Source of the DNA: Vibrio owensii CAIM 1854 = LMG 25443
Lineage (GTDB): Bacteria > Pseudomonadota > Gammaproteobacteria > Enterobacterales > Vibrionaceae
Reading direction: 5' to 3'
Length of the DNA: 64,000 nucleotides
Assembly (NCBI RefSeq): GCF_000817815.1
Contig: NZ_JPRD01000056.1
Location: 20,674 to 84,673, forward strand
Numbering within the stretch: the stretch's first letter is position 1; every line of letters begins with the position of its first letter. This document shows positions 43,927-51,710 of the stretch, piece by piece. A program made the translations under genes and the position numbers. The notes beneath the pieces were generated by a model that worked only from the letters and a program-made list of their open reading frames with translations, was not told the DNA's origin and did no database searches.

Positions 43927-44745
43927 ATGGATAGCCAGATGAACAGCCGACTGTTTATAGGAAACGTTCGCCACCGTCGATTTACGCCTGTGAATCATGA
44001 GTTGAACTACTCATTGTTTATGCCTGCCATTGATGTCGATGAGCTTGATGCTTTAGAGAAAAAAGTATGGGGCTTTGGTTCGCGGTGGTGGCATTGGGCA
44101 CGCTTCAAGCGCAGTGATTACATCGGCGAAGGTAGCGTTAAGTCGGCAGTGCAGAACAAAGTTGAAGAACTGACCGGTGTTCGCTGTACTGGCAAAGTCG
44201 TCGCAGTTTGTCACCTGAGATATTTAGGGCTGTATTTCAGTCCAGTTAATTTCTACTACGTTTATAACAAGGAAGGTGAATGGAAATACCTCCTAGCAGA
44301 GGTGAGCAATACCCCTTGGAATGAACGACATTATTACGCGGTATCGGCAGACAAAGAAGACAAGGAATTCGGTTGGGAGCAAGACAAAGCGTTCCACGTT
44401 TCACCATTTAATCCGGTTGACCAACTCTATCGTTGGAAAGTTAAACCTCTGACAGACAAGTTGAATATTCATCTTGAATGTCACAAAGATGGAAAACAGT
44501 TCGATGCCACGATGGCAATGAAAGCTAAACCGCTTTCAAGCAAAACCTTATTGAAATGCTTGATCGTTACGCCAATTCAAACGGTAAAAGTAATGGTTGG
44601 TATCTATTGGCACGCTCTCAAACTATGGCTTAAAGGCGCGCCGTTTTACTCACACCCTAAATACGCTCAACCTGAAACGACAGAGCCTGAGCAAGTGAGT
44701 AAAGAAGAAAAGAATAATAAGCACAAGGAGAACTCTGCATGTTAA
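43927..44745 (+). CDS. DUF1365 protein
   Basis: 272 residues. FIGNVRHRRFTPVNHELNYS and LRYLGLYFSPVNFYYVY are the conserved DUF1365 stretches. The start is set at ATG 43927; a second ATG at 43939 (MNSRLF) is equally plausible and a frame upstream inside the FAD gene is not needed. It ends with a charged low-complexity tail overlapping the next gene by seven bases. Always found with the FAD and cyclopropane-synthase genes in such clusters; function not established. Confidence 0.87.
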   Translation: MDSQMNSRLFIGNVRHRRFTPVNHELNYSLFMPAIDVDELDALEKKVWGFGSRWWHWARFKRSDYIGEGSVKSAVQNKVEELTGVRCTGKVVAVCHLRYLGLYFSPVNFYYVYNKEGEWKYLLAEVSNTPWNERHYYAVSADKEDKEFGWEQDKAFHVSPFNPVDQLYRWKVKPLTDKLNIHLECHKDGKQFDATMAMKAKPLSSKTLLKCLIVTPIQTVKVMVGIYWHALKLWLKGAPFYSHPKYAQPETTEPEQVSKEEKNNKHKENSAC

Positions 44746-45995
44746 ATACGACTTCTATGGCAATGCCGCGTGAATTAACGACGACTCAAAAAGCGGCTCG
44801 TGGAGTTCTTTTCCAGTGTCTGCAAAAAATGGAAATTGGGTGTCTGACGGTGATTGAAAGCTTCAAGACCGAGACGACGGAGCGCAGTGAGCGCTTTTCA
44901 ACTCCGAACGGGGACTACAATGGCGAACCTGTGGCGGCGACCATTGAAGTGAAGCATCCTGGATTTTACTCGCGTCTGTTGCAAGGTGGCAGTATTGCTG
45001 CTGGCGAAGCTTACATGGACGGCTGGTGGGACAGCCCAGATTTGACAGCTCTAATGAAGCTGATGGCGCTTAACTTGCGTGCGCTTGACAAACTGGAAGA
45101 GCAGGGCAGTTGGCTGGCTAAGCTGCTGTACAAGTTCAGTCATTGGTCAAACAGAAACTCTGAAGAGAACTCGCGTAAAAACATCCATGCCCATTACGAT
45201 TTGGGTAACAACCTTTATGAAGCGTTCCTTGATACCAATATGCTGTACTCGTCAGCGCTATACAATAATGCGGATGACTCTCTAGAGCAGGCTCAAATCA
45301 ACAAAATGGATCGTCTATGTCAGCAACTTGAGCTGAAGCCTACTGATCATGTTGTTGAAATTGGCACTGGGTGGGGCGCTATGGCGATTTACATGGCCGA
45401 ACAATACGGTTGTCAGGTCACCACCACAACGATATCTGAAGAGCAGCACGCGTACGCGGAGCAGAAGATCAAAGAGCGTGGCTTAGAAGACAAAATCACT
45501 CTACTCAAAGAAGATTACCGCAACCTAACCGGTACGTATGACAAGCTTGTTTCTATTGAAATGATTGAAGCCGTGGGAAAACAATTTCTACCTTCGTATA
45601 TTAAGGTTTGTGAGTCTTTGTTGAAGTCTGGTGGTTTGATGGCGATTCAGGCGATTACGATTGCCGACCAACGTTATGATTACTACAGTAACAATGTCGA
45701 CTTCATCCAGAAGTACATTTTCCCTGGTGGCTTTTTACCTTCTGTAACCTCACTCACTCAAGCAACAACAAAGTACAGCGACTTAGTGACGCGAGACTTG
45801 TTCGATATTGGTTTGGACTACGCCAAGACGCTGAACGAATGGCACCTACGTTTTAATCGAGCAGAGAGTGAAGTGCGCTCATTTGGCTACGACGACCGCT
45901 TTGTGCGTATGTGGCGCTACTATTTGAGCTACTGTGAAGGTGGCTTTTTGGCTCGCACGATCAGTGCCGTTCACATGACGTTTCAACGCCAGTAG
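44739..45995 (+). CDS. cfa: Cyclopropane-fatty-acyl-phospholipid synthase family methyltransferase
   Basis: SAM-dependent enzyme adding a methylene or methyl group to unsaturated acyl chains of membrane phospholipids. 418 residues. NIHAHYDLGNNLYEAFLDTN is the lipid-site entry, VVEIGTGWGAMAIYMAE the SAM loop, VSIEMIEAVGK and YIFPGGFLPS are further conserved segments. AAGGAG lies before the ATG. Vibrios may have other family members, so the gene symbol is by family; whether it cyclopropanates or methylates is open. Confidence 0.92.
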   Translation: MLNTTSMAMPRELTTTQKAARGVLFQCLQKMEIGCLTVIESFKTETTERSERFSTPNGDYNGEPVAATIEVKHPGFYSRLLQGGSIAAGEAYMDGWWDSPDLTALMKLMALNLRALDKLEEQGSWLAKLLYKFSHWSNRNSEENSRKNIHAHYDLGNNLYEAFLDTNMLYSSALYNNADDSLEQAQINKMDRLCQQLELKPTDHVVEIGTGWGAMAIYMAEQYGCQVTTTTISEEQHAYAEQKIKERGLEDKITLLKEDYRNLTGTYDKLVSIEMIEAVGKQFLPSYIKVCESLLKSGGLMAIQAITIADQRYDYYSNNVDFIQKYIFPGGFLPSVTSLTQATTKYSDLVTRDLFDIGLDYAKTLNEWHLRFNRAESEVRSFGYDDRFVRMWRYYLSYCEGGFLARTISAVHMTFQRQ

Positions 45996-46001
45996 TTCGT
46001 T

Positions 46002-46514
46002 ATGAAGGTATTTCTTGCTTCGACATGGTTCCAACTCTGCTGGTTTGCTGCAGTGCTTGGAACCTATCAATGGCAATGGGTGACGTTATTCCTTACTTTG
46101 GCAACCCTACTATATTGTCTAAAAACCGACGCATTTTCGCTCAAAAGTATTGGTGTAATCGTTACGATCGGGCTCGTGCTTGATACGCTTAATCAACAAC
46201 TCTCTGTCTTTGTCTTTCCAACCCCATGGCTGCCTGTCTGGTTATTATGCTTGTGGGTTTTGTTTTCTTGGTATGCCTATCAACTTAAGTCAATTTTGTA
46301 CCGTTTCCCAAAAACCTACGTATCAATAGTAGGCGGACTCGGAGGAACAGCGAGCTACTTTGCTGGCTATAAACTCCAAGCCGTTGAATTTGGATTTAGC
46401 GTTGGCACTACTCTCATGATCTTATTCGTCGAATGGTGCGCAATGATGCTGTTGATACTCAAGGTGTACGGAAATGAAAAGCTTGAAGAGAAATTGGAAA
46501 CGGAAGCTGACTAG
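46002..46514 (+). CDS. DUF2878 inner-membrane protein
   Basis: 170 residues with five or six membrane segments (FLASTWFQLCWFAAVL at the start, IVTIGLVLDTL, WLLCLWVLFSWYAY). DUF2878 proteins occur almost only in this cluster. The ATG has no clear ribosome site and lies six bases after the cfa stop, so coupling is likely. Its last 40 bases overlap the next gene. Confidence 0.8.
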   Translation: MKVFLASTWFQLCWFAAVLGTYQWQWVTLFLTLATLLYCLKTDAFSLKSIGVIVTIGLVLDTLNQQLSVFVFPTPWLPVWLLCLWVLFSWYAYQLKSILYRFPKTYVSIVGGLGGTASYFAGYKLQAVEFGFSVGTTLMILFVEWCAMMLLILKVYGNEKLEEKLETEAD

Positions 46515-47067
46515 CAGTGTAATGGCCGCCTCCTTGTTCTGTGCGGTGCCTTTGCAAGCTCAGAATGTCGCGGGCTCTAGTATTACAACAGACACGAGCA
46601 GTTGGCAACAATGGCAGACCGTGGGTGAAGCTCAACTTACTTGGTTTATTTTTGATATTTACAAGTCTCGTTTAAAAACGCCCGACGGGCAGTATCAGGT
46701 GTCTGGTGACGTTTCACCACATCCTTTTGCGTTGGAGATTAACTACCAGCGCGATATAAGCAAGGAACAGCTCTTGGATGTTACTGATGAACAATGGCAG
46801 AAACTGGGATTTACTCAGGCCTATCGTCAGCAGTGGATTTCCGAATTGAACACCATGTTCCCGGACATCAAGAAAGGCGACGAGCTTACTTACCTCACCG
46901 ATGGTAAAAACGGCCAGCTTATTTACCGCCAAGCAGGCAGCAAGCCTTACCAAACCGTTGGCTACGTTAAGGATGAGCGCCTCAATGATGCATTCCTTTC
47001 TATTTGGCTGTCGCCACAAACAGAATTTCCCAAACTTCGTAAACAACTGATAGGGCAGGTAAGGTAG
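46474..47067 (+). CDS. Chalcone-isomerase-like periplasmic protein
   Basis: 197 residues with a signal peptide (about residues 12-30, ending PLQAQ). The mature part, with WQTVGEAQLTWFIFDIYKSR and DAFLSIWLSP, has the chalcone isomerase-like fold (PF16036 type), which in other organisms binds fatty acids. It starts 40 bases inside the DUF2878 gene and ends one base into the next. Binding or presenting acyl chains is an inference. Confidence 0.8.
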   Translation: MKSLKRNWKRKLTSSVMAASLFCAVPLQAQNVAGSSITTDTSSWQQWQTVGEAQLTWFIFDIYKSRLKTPDGQYQVSGDVSPHPFALEINYQRDISKEQLLDVTDEQWQKLGFTQAYRQQWISELNTMFPDIKKGDELTYLTDGKNGQLIYRQAGSKPYQTVGYVKDERLNDAFLSIWLSPQTEFPKLRKQLIGQVR

Positions 47068-47603
47068 TGAAATTGCTAAAACGAATGCTCAAAGCGCCCC
47101 TGATTGCGGCGGTAACGTTGCTCAGCGCGTGCTCTGCTGACATTGATAATTACCAAGCGTCATCGCCAGCCTTTGACCTGTTTGGCTATTTCGAAGGTGA
47201 CGTCAAGGCATGGGGAATGGTGCAGGACTACACCGAGAAACAAACTCGTCGATTTGAAGTCGATATCGTTGGCACGGTTGAAGGCAATGAACTGACGCTG
47301 GTGGAAGACTTTGTATTTGATGATGGCGAGCTAGACCAGCGTATATGGGTCATTACCAGACTCGAAGACGGTACTTATCAAGGTAAAGCGGATGACATCA
47401 TCGGTGTTGCGACCGGTAAAGAGACGGGTAATGCGCTGCAATGGCAATACGACTTCGAGTTAAAGATGGATGACTCAACCATCACGGTATCGTTCGATGA
47501 CTGGCTTTACCGCCAAGATGACATGCATGTGTTTAACCTCACCAAGATTAAGAAGTTTGGCGTTGAAGTAGGGACGATTACCCTTTTCTTCCAAAGGCAA
47601 TAG
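47067..47603 (+). CDS. DUF3833 lipoprotein, last gene of the lipid operon
   Basis: 178 residues, GTG start overlapping the preceding stop by one base, AAGGT upstream. The N-terminus MKLLKRMLKAPLIAAVTLLS leads into the lipobox LSAC, so the mature protein is a lipoprotein beginning at Cys 22. FDLFGYFEGDVKAWGMVQDY is the DUF3833 hallmark. Function unknown; it completes the eight-gene set. A GAGATT-like repeat fragment follows. Confidence 0.85.
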   Translation: MKLLKRMLKAPLIAAVTLLSACSADIDNYQASSPAFDLFGYFEGDVKAWGMVQDYTEKQTRRFEVDIVGTVEGNELTLVEDFVFDDGELDQRIWVITRLEDGTYQGKADDIIGVATGKETGNALQWQYDFELKMDDSTITVSFDDWLYRQDDMHVFNLTKIKKFGVEVGTITLFFQRQ

Positions 47604-47609
47604 AAATAA

Positions 47610-47627
47610 AGAATCGAGATTTGGGAG
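47610..47627 (+). repeat. Copy of the GAGATT-type repeat
   Basis: AGAATCGAGATTTGGGAG, matching 17530-17554 except that one AAACGAG unit is missing. Confidence 0.55.
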
Positions 47628-47792
47628 CGCTTGGCTCTAGGAGTCGAGAGTGGGGCGCTAGTATTTCAGTGAAGGGAAGTTAAATTTGGGATGTGTTGGC
47701 TGTGGTTGTCTCTTGAATGGATATAACCGAGCTTTATCTTTTATCCCGAATCTTAGTGTTCCATAGGGCAAAGCCCGTTCCCATAAAAAGAA

Positions 47793-47818
47793 AGGGTTGA
47801 CGCTTTCACGTCAACCCT
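47793..47818 (-). terminator. Terminator of the purB operon
   Basis: On the minus strand AGGGTTGACG and CGTCAACCCT form a 10-bp stem, followed by TTCTTTTT. Confidence 0.85.
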
Positions 47819-47829
47819 CAAAATTATCC

Positions 47830-47857
47830 GATTCTCGATTCTCGATTCTCGATTCTC
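47830..47857. repeat. Tandem heptamer array GATTCTC x4 abutting the purB stop codon
   Basis: Four perfect copies of GATTCTC run to the base before the stop codon of purB (TTA at 47858-47860 on this strand). The layout repeats that of the miaE array with a different unit. Confidence 0.92.
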
Positions 47858-49228
47858 TTACAGCTTATCTGTCAGTTCGATTGCTTGACCGATGTAGTTC
47901 GCTGGCGTCATCTCTTTCAGACGCGCTTTCTCGTGCTCAGGAAGCTCAAGGCCGTCGATGAAGTTACGCATTGCTTCGCCGTCTACACGCTTACCACGAG
48001 TTAGCTCTTTTAGCTTCTCGTATGGCTTCTCGATGCCGTAACGACGCATTACTGTTTGTACTGGCTCTGCTAGTACTTCCCAGTTCTTGTCTAGTTCAGC
48101 AAGAAGCGCTTCACGGTTTACTTCTAGCTTGCTGATGCCTTTAAGCGTAGAAGTGTAAGCGATGATTGCGTAGCCAACACCAACACCAAGGTTACGTAGA
48201 ACTGTTGAGTCAGTTAGGTCACGCTGCCAACGAGAGATAGGCAGTTTCTGTGCTAGGTGGCCGAATACAGCGTTCGCAAGACCTAGGTTACCTTCTGAGT
48301 TTTCAAAGTCGATTGGGTTAACTTTGTGAGGCATTGTTGAAGAACCGATCTCACCAGCAATAGTTTTTTGCTTGAAGTGGCCTAGTGCAATGTAACCCCA
48401 AACGTCACGGTCGAAGTCAATCAGGATAGTGTTGAAACGAGCGATAGCGTCGAACAGCTCAGCGATGTAATCGTGTGGTTCGATTTGAGTTGTGTAAGGG
48501 TTCCAAGTTACGCCTAGAGACTCAGTGATGAACTCTTCAGAGAACTTGTGCCAATCTAGCTCTGGGTAAGCAGAAAGGTGTGCGTTGTAGTTACCTACTG
48601 CACCGTTGATTTTCGCTAGGATCTCAACGTTTTCGATTTGCTTGAATTGACGCTCCATACGGTACGCCACGTTTGCCATTTCTTTACCCATAGTAGATGG
48701 AGAAGCAGGCTGACCGTGTGTACGAGATAGAAGAGGAATGTCGCGGTATTCCACTGCTAGCGCTTTGATAGCGTCGATTAGGTTACGGATTTCTGGAAGA
48801 ATCACGTTCTCACGCGCTTCTTTAAGCATTAGAGCGTGTGATGTGTTGTTGATGTCTTCAGAAGTACATGCGAAGTGGAAGAACTCGTTTACTGCGTGCA
48901 GTTCAGGAACGTCTGCTACTTTCTCTTTTAGGAAGTACTCAACCGCTTTTACGTCGTGGTTAGTTGTACGCTCGATCTCTTTGATACGGCGTGCATCTTC
49001 TTCAGAGAAGTTTGCAGCAAGGTCGTCTAGGAATTGGTTTGCTTCTGCGCTAAACGCTGGCACTTCTGCAATTTCAGCAGTAGCAGCAAGCTTTTGTAGC
49101 CAGCGGATTTCAACGATAGTACGGTATTTTAGTAGACCGTATTCACTGAAAATTTCGCGTAACGCAATTGTCTTGCTTCCGTAACGGCCGTCTACTGGTG
49201 AAACAGCAGTCAATGCTGACAGTTCCAT
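47858..49228 (-). CDS. purB: Adenylosuccinate lyase
   Basis: Acts twice in purine synthesis, splitting SAICAR and adenylosuccinate to release fumarate. 456 residues, equal to E. coli PurB. Conserved stretches are TSEDINNTSHALM, LSRTHGQPASP (catalytic His) and the signature GEIGSSTMPHKVNPIDFENS with its mobile serine loop. ATG 49228 with CAGGAG upstream is the start; the frame continues 22 codons further without support. A PurR-type box lies 74 bases upstream. Followed on the same strand order by hflD and mnmA upstream, as in E. coli. Confidence 0.97.
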   Translation of the reverse strand: MELSALTAVSPVDGRYGSKTIALREIFSEYGLLKYRTIVEIRWLQKLAATAEIAEVPAFSAEANQFLDDLAANFSEEDARRIKEIERTTNHDVKAVEYFLKEKVADVPELHAVNEFFHFACTSEDINNTSHALMLKEARENVILPEIRNLIDAIKALAVEYRDIPLLSRTHGQPASPSTMGKEMANVAYRMERQFKQIENVEILAKINGAVGNYNAHLSAYPELDWHKFSEEFITESLGVTWNPYTTQIEPHDYIAELFDAIARFNTILIDFDRDVWGYIALGHFKQKTIAGEIGSSTMPHKVNPIDFENSEGNLGLANAVFGHLAQKLPISRWQRDLTDSTVLRNLGVGVGYAIIAYTSTLKGISKLEVNREALLAELDKNWEVLAEPVQTVMRRYGIEKPYEKLKELTRGKRVDGEAMRNFIDGLELPEHEKARLKEMTPANYIGQAIELTDKL

Positions 49229-49301
49229 GATGTTCTCCTGAATTGGGTTTCTAAATTTCGTGAGCTTTATACCAATAACTGTGGCAATTGTCACGAATAT
49301 T

Positions 49302-49317
49302 GCGCAAACGTTTGCGC
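49302..49317. promoter_or_regulatory. PurR-type operator upstream of purB
   Basis: GCGCAAACGTTTGCGC is an exact 16-base palindrome matching the PurR consensus core GCAAACGTTTGC, in the leader region of purB. Confidence 0.8.
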
Positions 49318-49381
49318 GAGATTTGTTTTGGTCGAAAAAAATGAGCTCGCGATAAACGCGAGCTGCTTACTTGATACCTTA

Positions 49382-49999
49382 TTACATTCGAGCAAGAAGG
49401 ATTTGTGCTTGCTCTACCATCTTTTTGCGTCCGAAAATCAGGTGGCGACGCTTGCCGCCAACTTGACGCCAGAGTACTGCGCTACGAATACCCGATAACA
49501 ACAGCGCACGAACTTTGTGCTGGTTAGAGGTTTGTTGCAGTACCGATGGAGTACCAGTTACTTGAATACGAGGACCAATAGGGCTGACTACATCCAAGTA
49601 AATGCTTGCTAGGTTGCTGATCATTTGATCATCTAGCAATTCAAAATGTTCCGTTTGACGCTGAGCCATTTGAATGCGGTCACCAAGTTGTGACATTGCA
49701 TCGTTACGACCCGATAGCTTGCGCTCTAATGCCATTAGGCTGATGATGTAGCGAGTGACTTCACTTCCCGATGGGGTGCTATCAATCCCTTTCACCAAGC
49801 ATTCAAGACCCAGCTTAAGGTCGGCTTCGCGACCGAAAACACCAATGGTGTTCGCTGGGCTAGTATTCAAAATGGCGTTAATTGACGTTTCAAAGGCATC
49901 TTGATCACAATGTCCGTTTCTCGCTACCTGTTGAACTAAAGCAACAGCTTGGCAGATACCTGCAAAAGCGATAGTACGGTCATAAAGTGTATTCGCCAC
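49382..49999 (-). CDS. hflD: HflD, high-frequency lysogenization protein homologue
   Basis: 205 residues from a GTG start at 49999, preceded by TAGGAG at good spacing; the longer open frame upstream belongs to the mnmA overlap. ANTLYDRTIAFAGICQAVAL is the family opening, and the rest is helical with LGLECLVKGIDSTPSGSEVT. In E. coli HflD is membrane associated and interacts with lambda CII; its cell role is unclear. It follows mnmA by ten bases in the mnmA-hflD-purB order. Confidence 0.92.
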   Translation of the reverse strand: MANTLYDRTIAFAGICQAVALVQQVARNGHCDQDAFETSINAILNTSPANTIGVFGREADLKLGLECLVKGIDSTPSGSEVTRYIISLMALERKLSGRNDAMSQLGDRIQMAQRQTEHFELLDDQMISNLASIYLDVVSPIGPRIQVTGTPSVLQQTSNQHKVRALLLSGIRSAVLWRQVGGKRRHLIFGRKKMVEQAQILLARM

Positions 50000-50009
50000 G
50001 TAACGACTC

Positions 50010-51134
50010 CTAAGCTTGAGAATATTTAATGCGTTGCTCGATGATGCCGCCACCTAGGCACACGTCATCTTTGTAGAACACAGCTGATTGACCTGGAGTT
50101 ACAGCAATTTGTGGCTCGTCAAAGATCACTTTAATGTTTTCATCATCGATAGGGATGATTGTACAAGGAATATCTTCCTGACGGTAACGAGTTTTCACTG
50201 TGCACTTCATAACATCGCGAATTGGCTCACGATCTACCCAGTGAAGTTGTGATGCAAGTAGACCTTCTGATTTCAACATTGGATGGTCTTTACCTTGAAC
50301 GGCAATCAAAACGTTACGCTCTAGATCTTTCTCACCAACGAACCATGGGTCTTCGTTACCACCGCCGCCTTTACGGCCACCGATGTGTAGACCTTTACGC
50401 TGACCAAGCGTGTGGTACATCAGGCCTTGATGTTGACCAATCACTTCGCCTTCAGGTGTTTCGATGTTGCCTGGTTGAGCTGGAAGGTAGCGACCTAGGA
50501 ATTCTGTAAACTTGCGTTCACCTATGAAACAAATACCCGTAGAGTCTTTCTTCTTCGCCGTAATTAGATCTTGCTCTTCCGCAATGCGGCGTACTTCTGG
50601 CTTCTCTAGGTCACCAACAGGGAATAGGCTACGTGCGATTTGCTCGTTGCTTAATGTGTACAGGAAGTAGCTTTGATCTTTGTTGCCATCTAGACCACAT
50701 AGCATTTGTGGTTTTTCACCGTTTTCAGGGAAAGAACGACGCACATAGTGACCCATTGCAATGTAATCCGCATCAAGCACTTCATCAGCGAACTCTAGGA
50801 ATGCTTTGAACTTGATTTCTTTGTTACAAAGAATGTCTGGGTTTGGTGTACGACCTGCTTTGTATTCTGCAAGGAAGTACTCAAATACGTTATCCCAGTA
50901 TTCAGCAGCAAAGTTGATGGTGTGTAGATGAATGCCCAGCTTGTCACATACTGCCTGAGCATCAGCAAGATCTTCTGCTGCTGTACAATACTCTTCGTTG
51001 TCATCTTCTTCCCAGTTCTTCATGAACAGGCCTTCTACTTGGTAGCCTTGTTGCTTTAGAAGATACGCAGAAACAGATGAATCAACGCCGCCGGACATAC
51101 CGACGATGACTTTCTTTTGGCTGTTATCAGACAT
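50010..51134 (-). CDS. mnmA: tRNA-uridine 2-sulfurtransferase
   Basis: Thiolates U34 of tRNA-Glu, -Gln and -Lys with sulfur passed by the Tus relay. 374 residues. The PP-loop is VIVGMSGGVDSSVSAYLL at residues 9-26, and the catalytic cysteines lie in NPDILCNKEIKF and STGICFIGERKF. Immediately upstream of hflD. Weak ribosome site. Confidence 0.96.
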   Translation of the reverse strand: MSDNSQKKVIVGMSGGVDSSVSAYLLKQQGYQVEGLFMKNWEEDDNEEYCTAAEDLADAQAVCDKLGIHLHTINFAAEYWDNVFEYFLAEYKAGRTPNPDILCNKEIKFKAFLEFADEVLDADYIAMGHYVRRSFPENGEKPQMLCGLDGNKDQSYFLYTLSNEQIARSLFPVGDLEKPEVRRIAEEQDLITAKKKDSTGICFIGERKFTEFLGRYLPAQPGNIETPEGEVIGQHQGLMYHTLGQRKGLHIGGRKGGGGNEDPWFVGEKDLERNVLIAVQGKDHPMLKSEGLLASQLHWVDREPIRDVMKCTVKTRYRQEDIPCTIIPIDDENIKVIFDEPQIAVTPGQSAVFYKDDVCLGGGIIEQRIKYSQA

Positions 51135-51324
51135 TACTAAACACCACTAAAATTAACGGGACGCAGATTCTACCAGAATCCACTGACCGGTGACAGATCC
51201 GAGATCGAAATCACACTTCGATTTTGGCTTAAATTTATCCAAATGCGAAGGTGAGGGTTAAATTCGATAAGTATAGAAGGGTTATATATGGCATAGTTGG
51301 CAAAAATCCAAGAGGAAAAAGCAA

Positions 51325-51594
51325 ATGACTGAAGAAAACCAATTTATGCAAGAAAGTGAGTTGATTGAAATTGTTGAAAATCAGCTAGAAGATGGCAATC
51401 CGCTCAAAGTAAAAGAAACCTTGATGCGTTTAATGATGACAGGTACACCACGTGAAGATGCGGTTGCGATGATGGCATGCGCAATGTCGATTGAGATTTT
51501 CGACGTGATGAAAAACGAAGGTGAATTCAATCTGAAACGCTACAGCGAGCACCTTGATCAATTACCAGATTTGGGTTTCATGGAAGGCGAATAG
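51325..51594 (+). CDS. Hypothetical protein, 89 residues
   Basis: Acidic helical protein (ESELIEIVENQLEDGNPLKV, then EDAVAMMACAMSIEIFDVMK), ending LPDLGFMEGE. GAGG lies before the ATG. No signal peptide or membrane segment. The sequence looks like a conserved gammaproteobacterial family, but I cannot name it. Divergent from mnmA and upstream of gsk, from which a promoter with a PurR box separates it. Confidence 0.75.
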   Translation: MTEENQFMQESELIEIVENQLEDGNPLKVKETLMRLMMTGTPREDAVAMMACAMSIEIFDVMKNEGEFNLKRYSEHLDQLPDLGFMEGE

Positions 51595-51619
51595 GCCGAT
51601 TGAAAGAAAAAAGCAGACT

Positions 51620-51637
51620 GCAAACGTTTGCTATAAT
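51620..51637 (+). promoter_or_regulatory. PurR-type operator overlapping the gsk promoter
   Basis: GCAAACGTTTGC (51620-51631) is an exact PurR core palindrome, directly followed by the -10-like TATAAT (51632-51637). Repressor binding would exclude RNA polymerase. Confidence 0.75.
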
Positions 51638-51710
51638 TGCCTTTATTGCTGCTTTAATAACGGCGGTATAGAATCCGTTCTCCTTTTCATCCCTTACTCA
51701 GACTAACAAT

